Origin: JBAXQQ01 sp037131695
GTDB lineage: Bacteria; Armatimonadota; Hebobacteria; CAIYQO01
Assembly (NCBI GenBank): GCA_964638715.1
Contig: CAZWZF010000058.1
Coordinates: 1-31,087, forward strand
Direction of reading: 5' to 3'
DNA length: 31,087 bases
A program made the translations under genes and the position numbers. A model generated the notes under the pieces. That model saw only the letters and a list, made by a program, of their open reading frames with translations. It did no database searches and had not been told where the DNA came from. This document shows, piece after piece, positions 30,967-31,087 of this stretch. Within the stretch, counting starts at the first letter, position 1, and each line of letters opens with the position of its first letter.

Positions 30967-31053
30967 TAATTACACAGAGCCACACAGAGGAGACACAGAG
31001 ATTCACGGAGTGAATAAATAAAATTCTCCGTGAATCTCTGTGTCTCCTCAGTG
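30904..31053. repeat. 150-bp direct repeat copy B with near-perfect 28-bp palindrome
   Basis: This is the second copy of the 30103-30253 repeat. Its arms 30983-31010 and 31026-31053 (CACAGAGGAGACACAGAGAT..., inverted) are complementary over 28 bp with one mismatch, around a 15-nt loop TGAATAAATAAAATT. Such a stem is long enough to form a cruciform or a very stable RNA hairpin. The last 34 bases of the window hold nothing else recognisable apart from GGGTT-CTA-AACCC at the edge. Confidence 0.85.
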
Positions 31054-31087
31054 TTATTGTTTTATTGTAGGGGTGGGTTCTAAACCC

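Noticed and set aside
30182..31053. CRISPR array, because of repeated CACAGAG blocks
   Set aside because: There are only two copies 801 bp apart, each a self-complementary palindrome, with no regular spacers and no cas genes.

Overview
The window looks like chromosomal DNA of a Gram-negative, glycan-degrading bacterium. Three things suggest an environmental lineage such as Lentisphaerota or another PVC-type group, or Armatimonadota, but I cannot fix the phylum from sequence alone. First, there are very large secreted proteins with lectin-like, NHL-propeller and toroid-lyase folds. Second, there is a sulfatase/GH43/PIG-L cluster and a URO-D-family protein. Third, several families of short palindromic repeats fill the intergenic gaps. 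A signal-peptide beta-barrel protein and a Blc-type lipoprotein point to an outer membrane. No rRNA, tRNA, CRISPR array, transposase or phage gene was seen.

Left part (1-8.4 kb): a possible tail of a truncated gene; an aldo/keto reductase fused to a ferredoxin domain; a HEPN/MNT toxin-antitoxin pair with its own promoter; a HIT-family nucleotide hydrolase or phosphorylase; an ABC-2 exporter (ATPase plus permease); a small outer-membrane beta-barrel gene with a strong promoter and a roughly 180-nt hairpin-rich leader; a GlmU-like sugar nucleotidyltransferase with an eroded signature; and a Blc lipocalin on the minus strand.

Middle part (8.5-16.5 kb, all minus): hsp20 and lon form a protein-quality-control unit and are followed by argB (acetylglutamate kinase) and a 1292-residue secreted multidomain protein.

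Right part (16.6-29.5 kb, all plus): a glycan-utilisation locus. It holds a URO-D-like protein with a good promoter, a 1308-residue secreted heparinase/alginate-lyase-like protein, a cytoplasmic GH43 glycosidase, a cytoplasmic CxPSR sulfatase, a PIG-L deacetylase translationally coupled to the sulfatase, and a 1073-residue secreted LamG protein. Together they suggest outside cleavage of a sulfated, acylated polysaccharide and inside trimming of the fragments. No transporter or regulator gene is present. A threefold 40-bp direct repeat with A/T tracts lies just before the GH43 gene.

Right end (29.6-31.1 kb): a NUDIX hydrolase, then a locus with a 150-bp direct duplication. Each copy holds the 3' end of the same unknown membrane-protein gene followed by a long CACAGAG-type palindrome. 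One gene copy is reduced to its tail and the other is broken by a frameshift and a stop codon.
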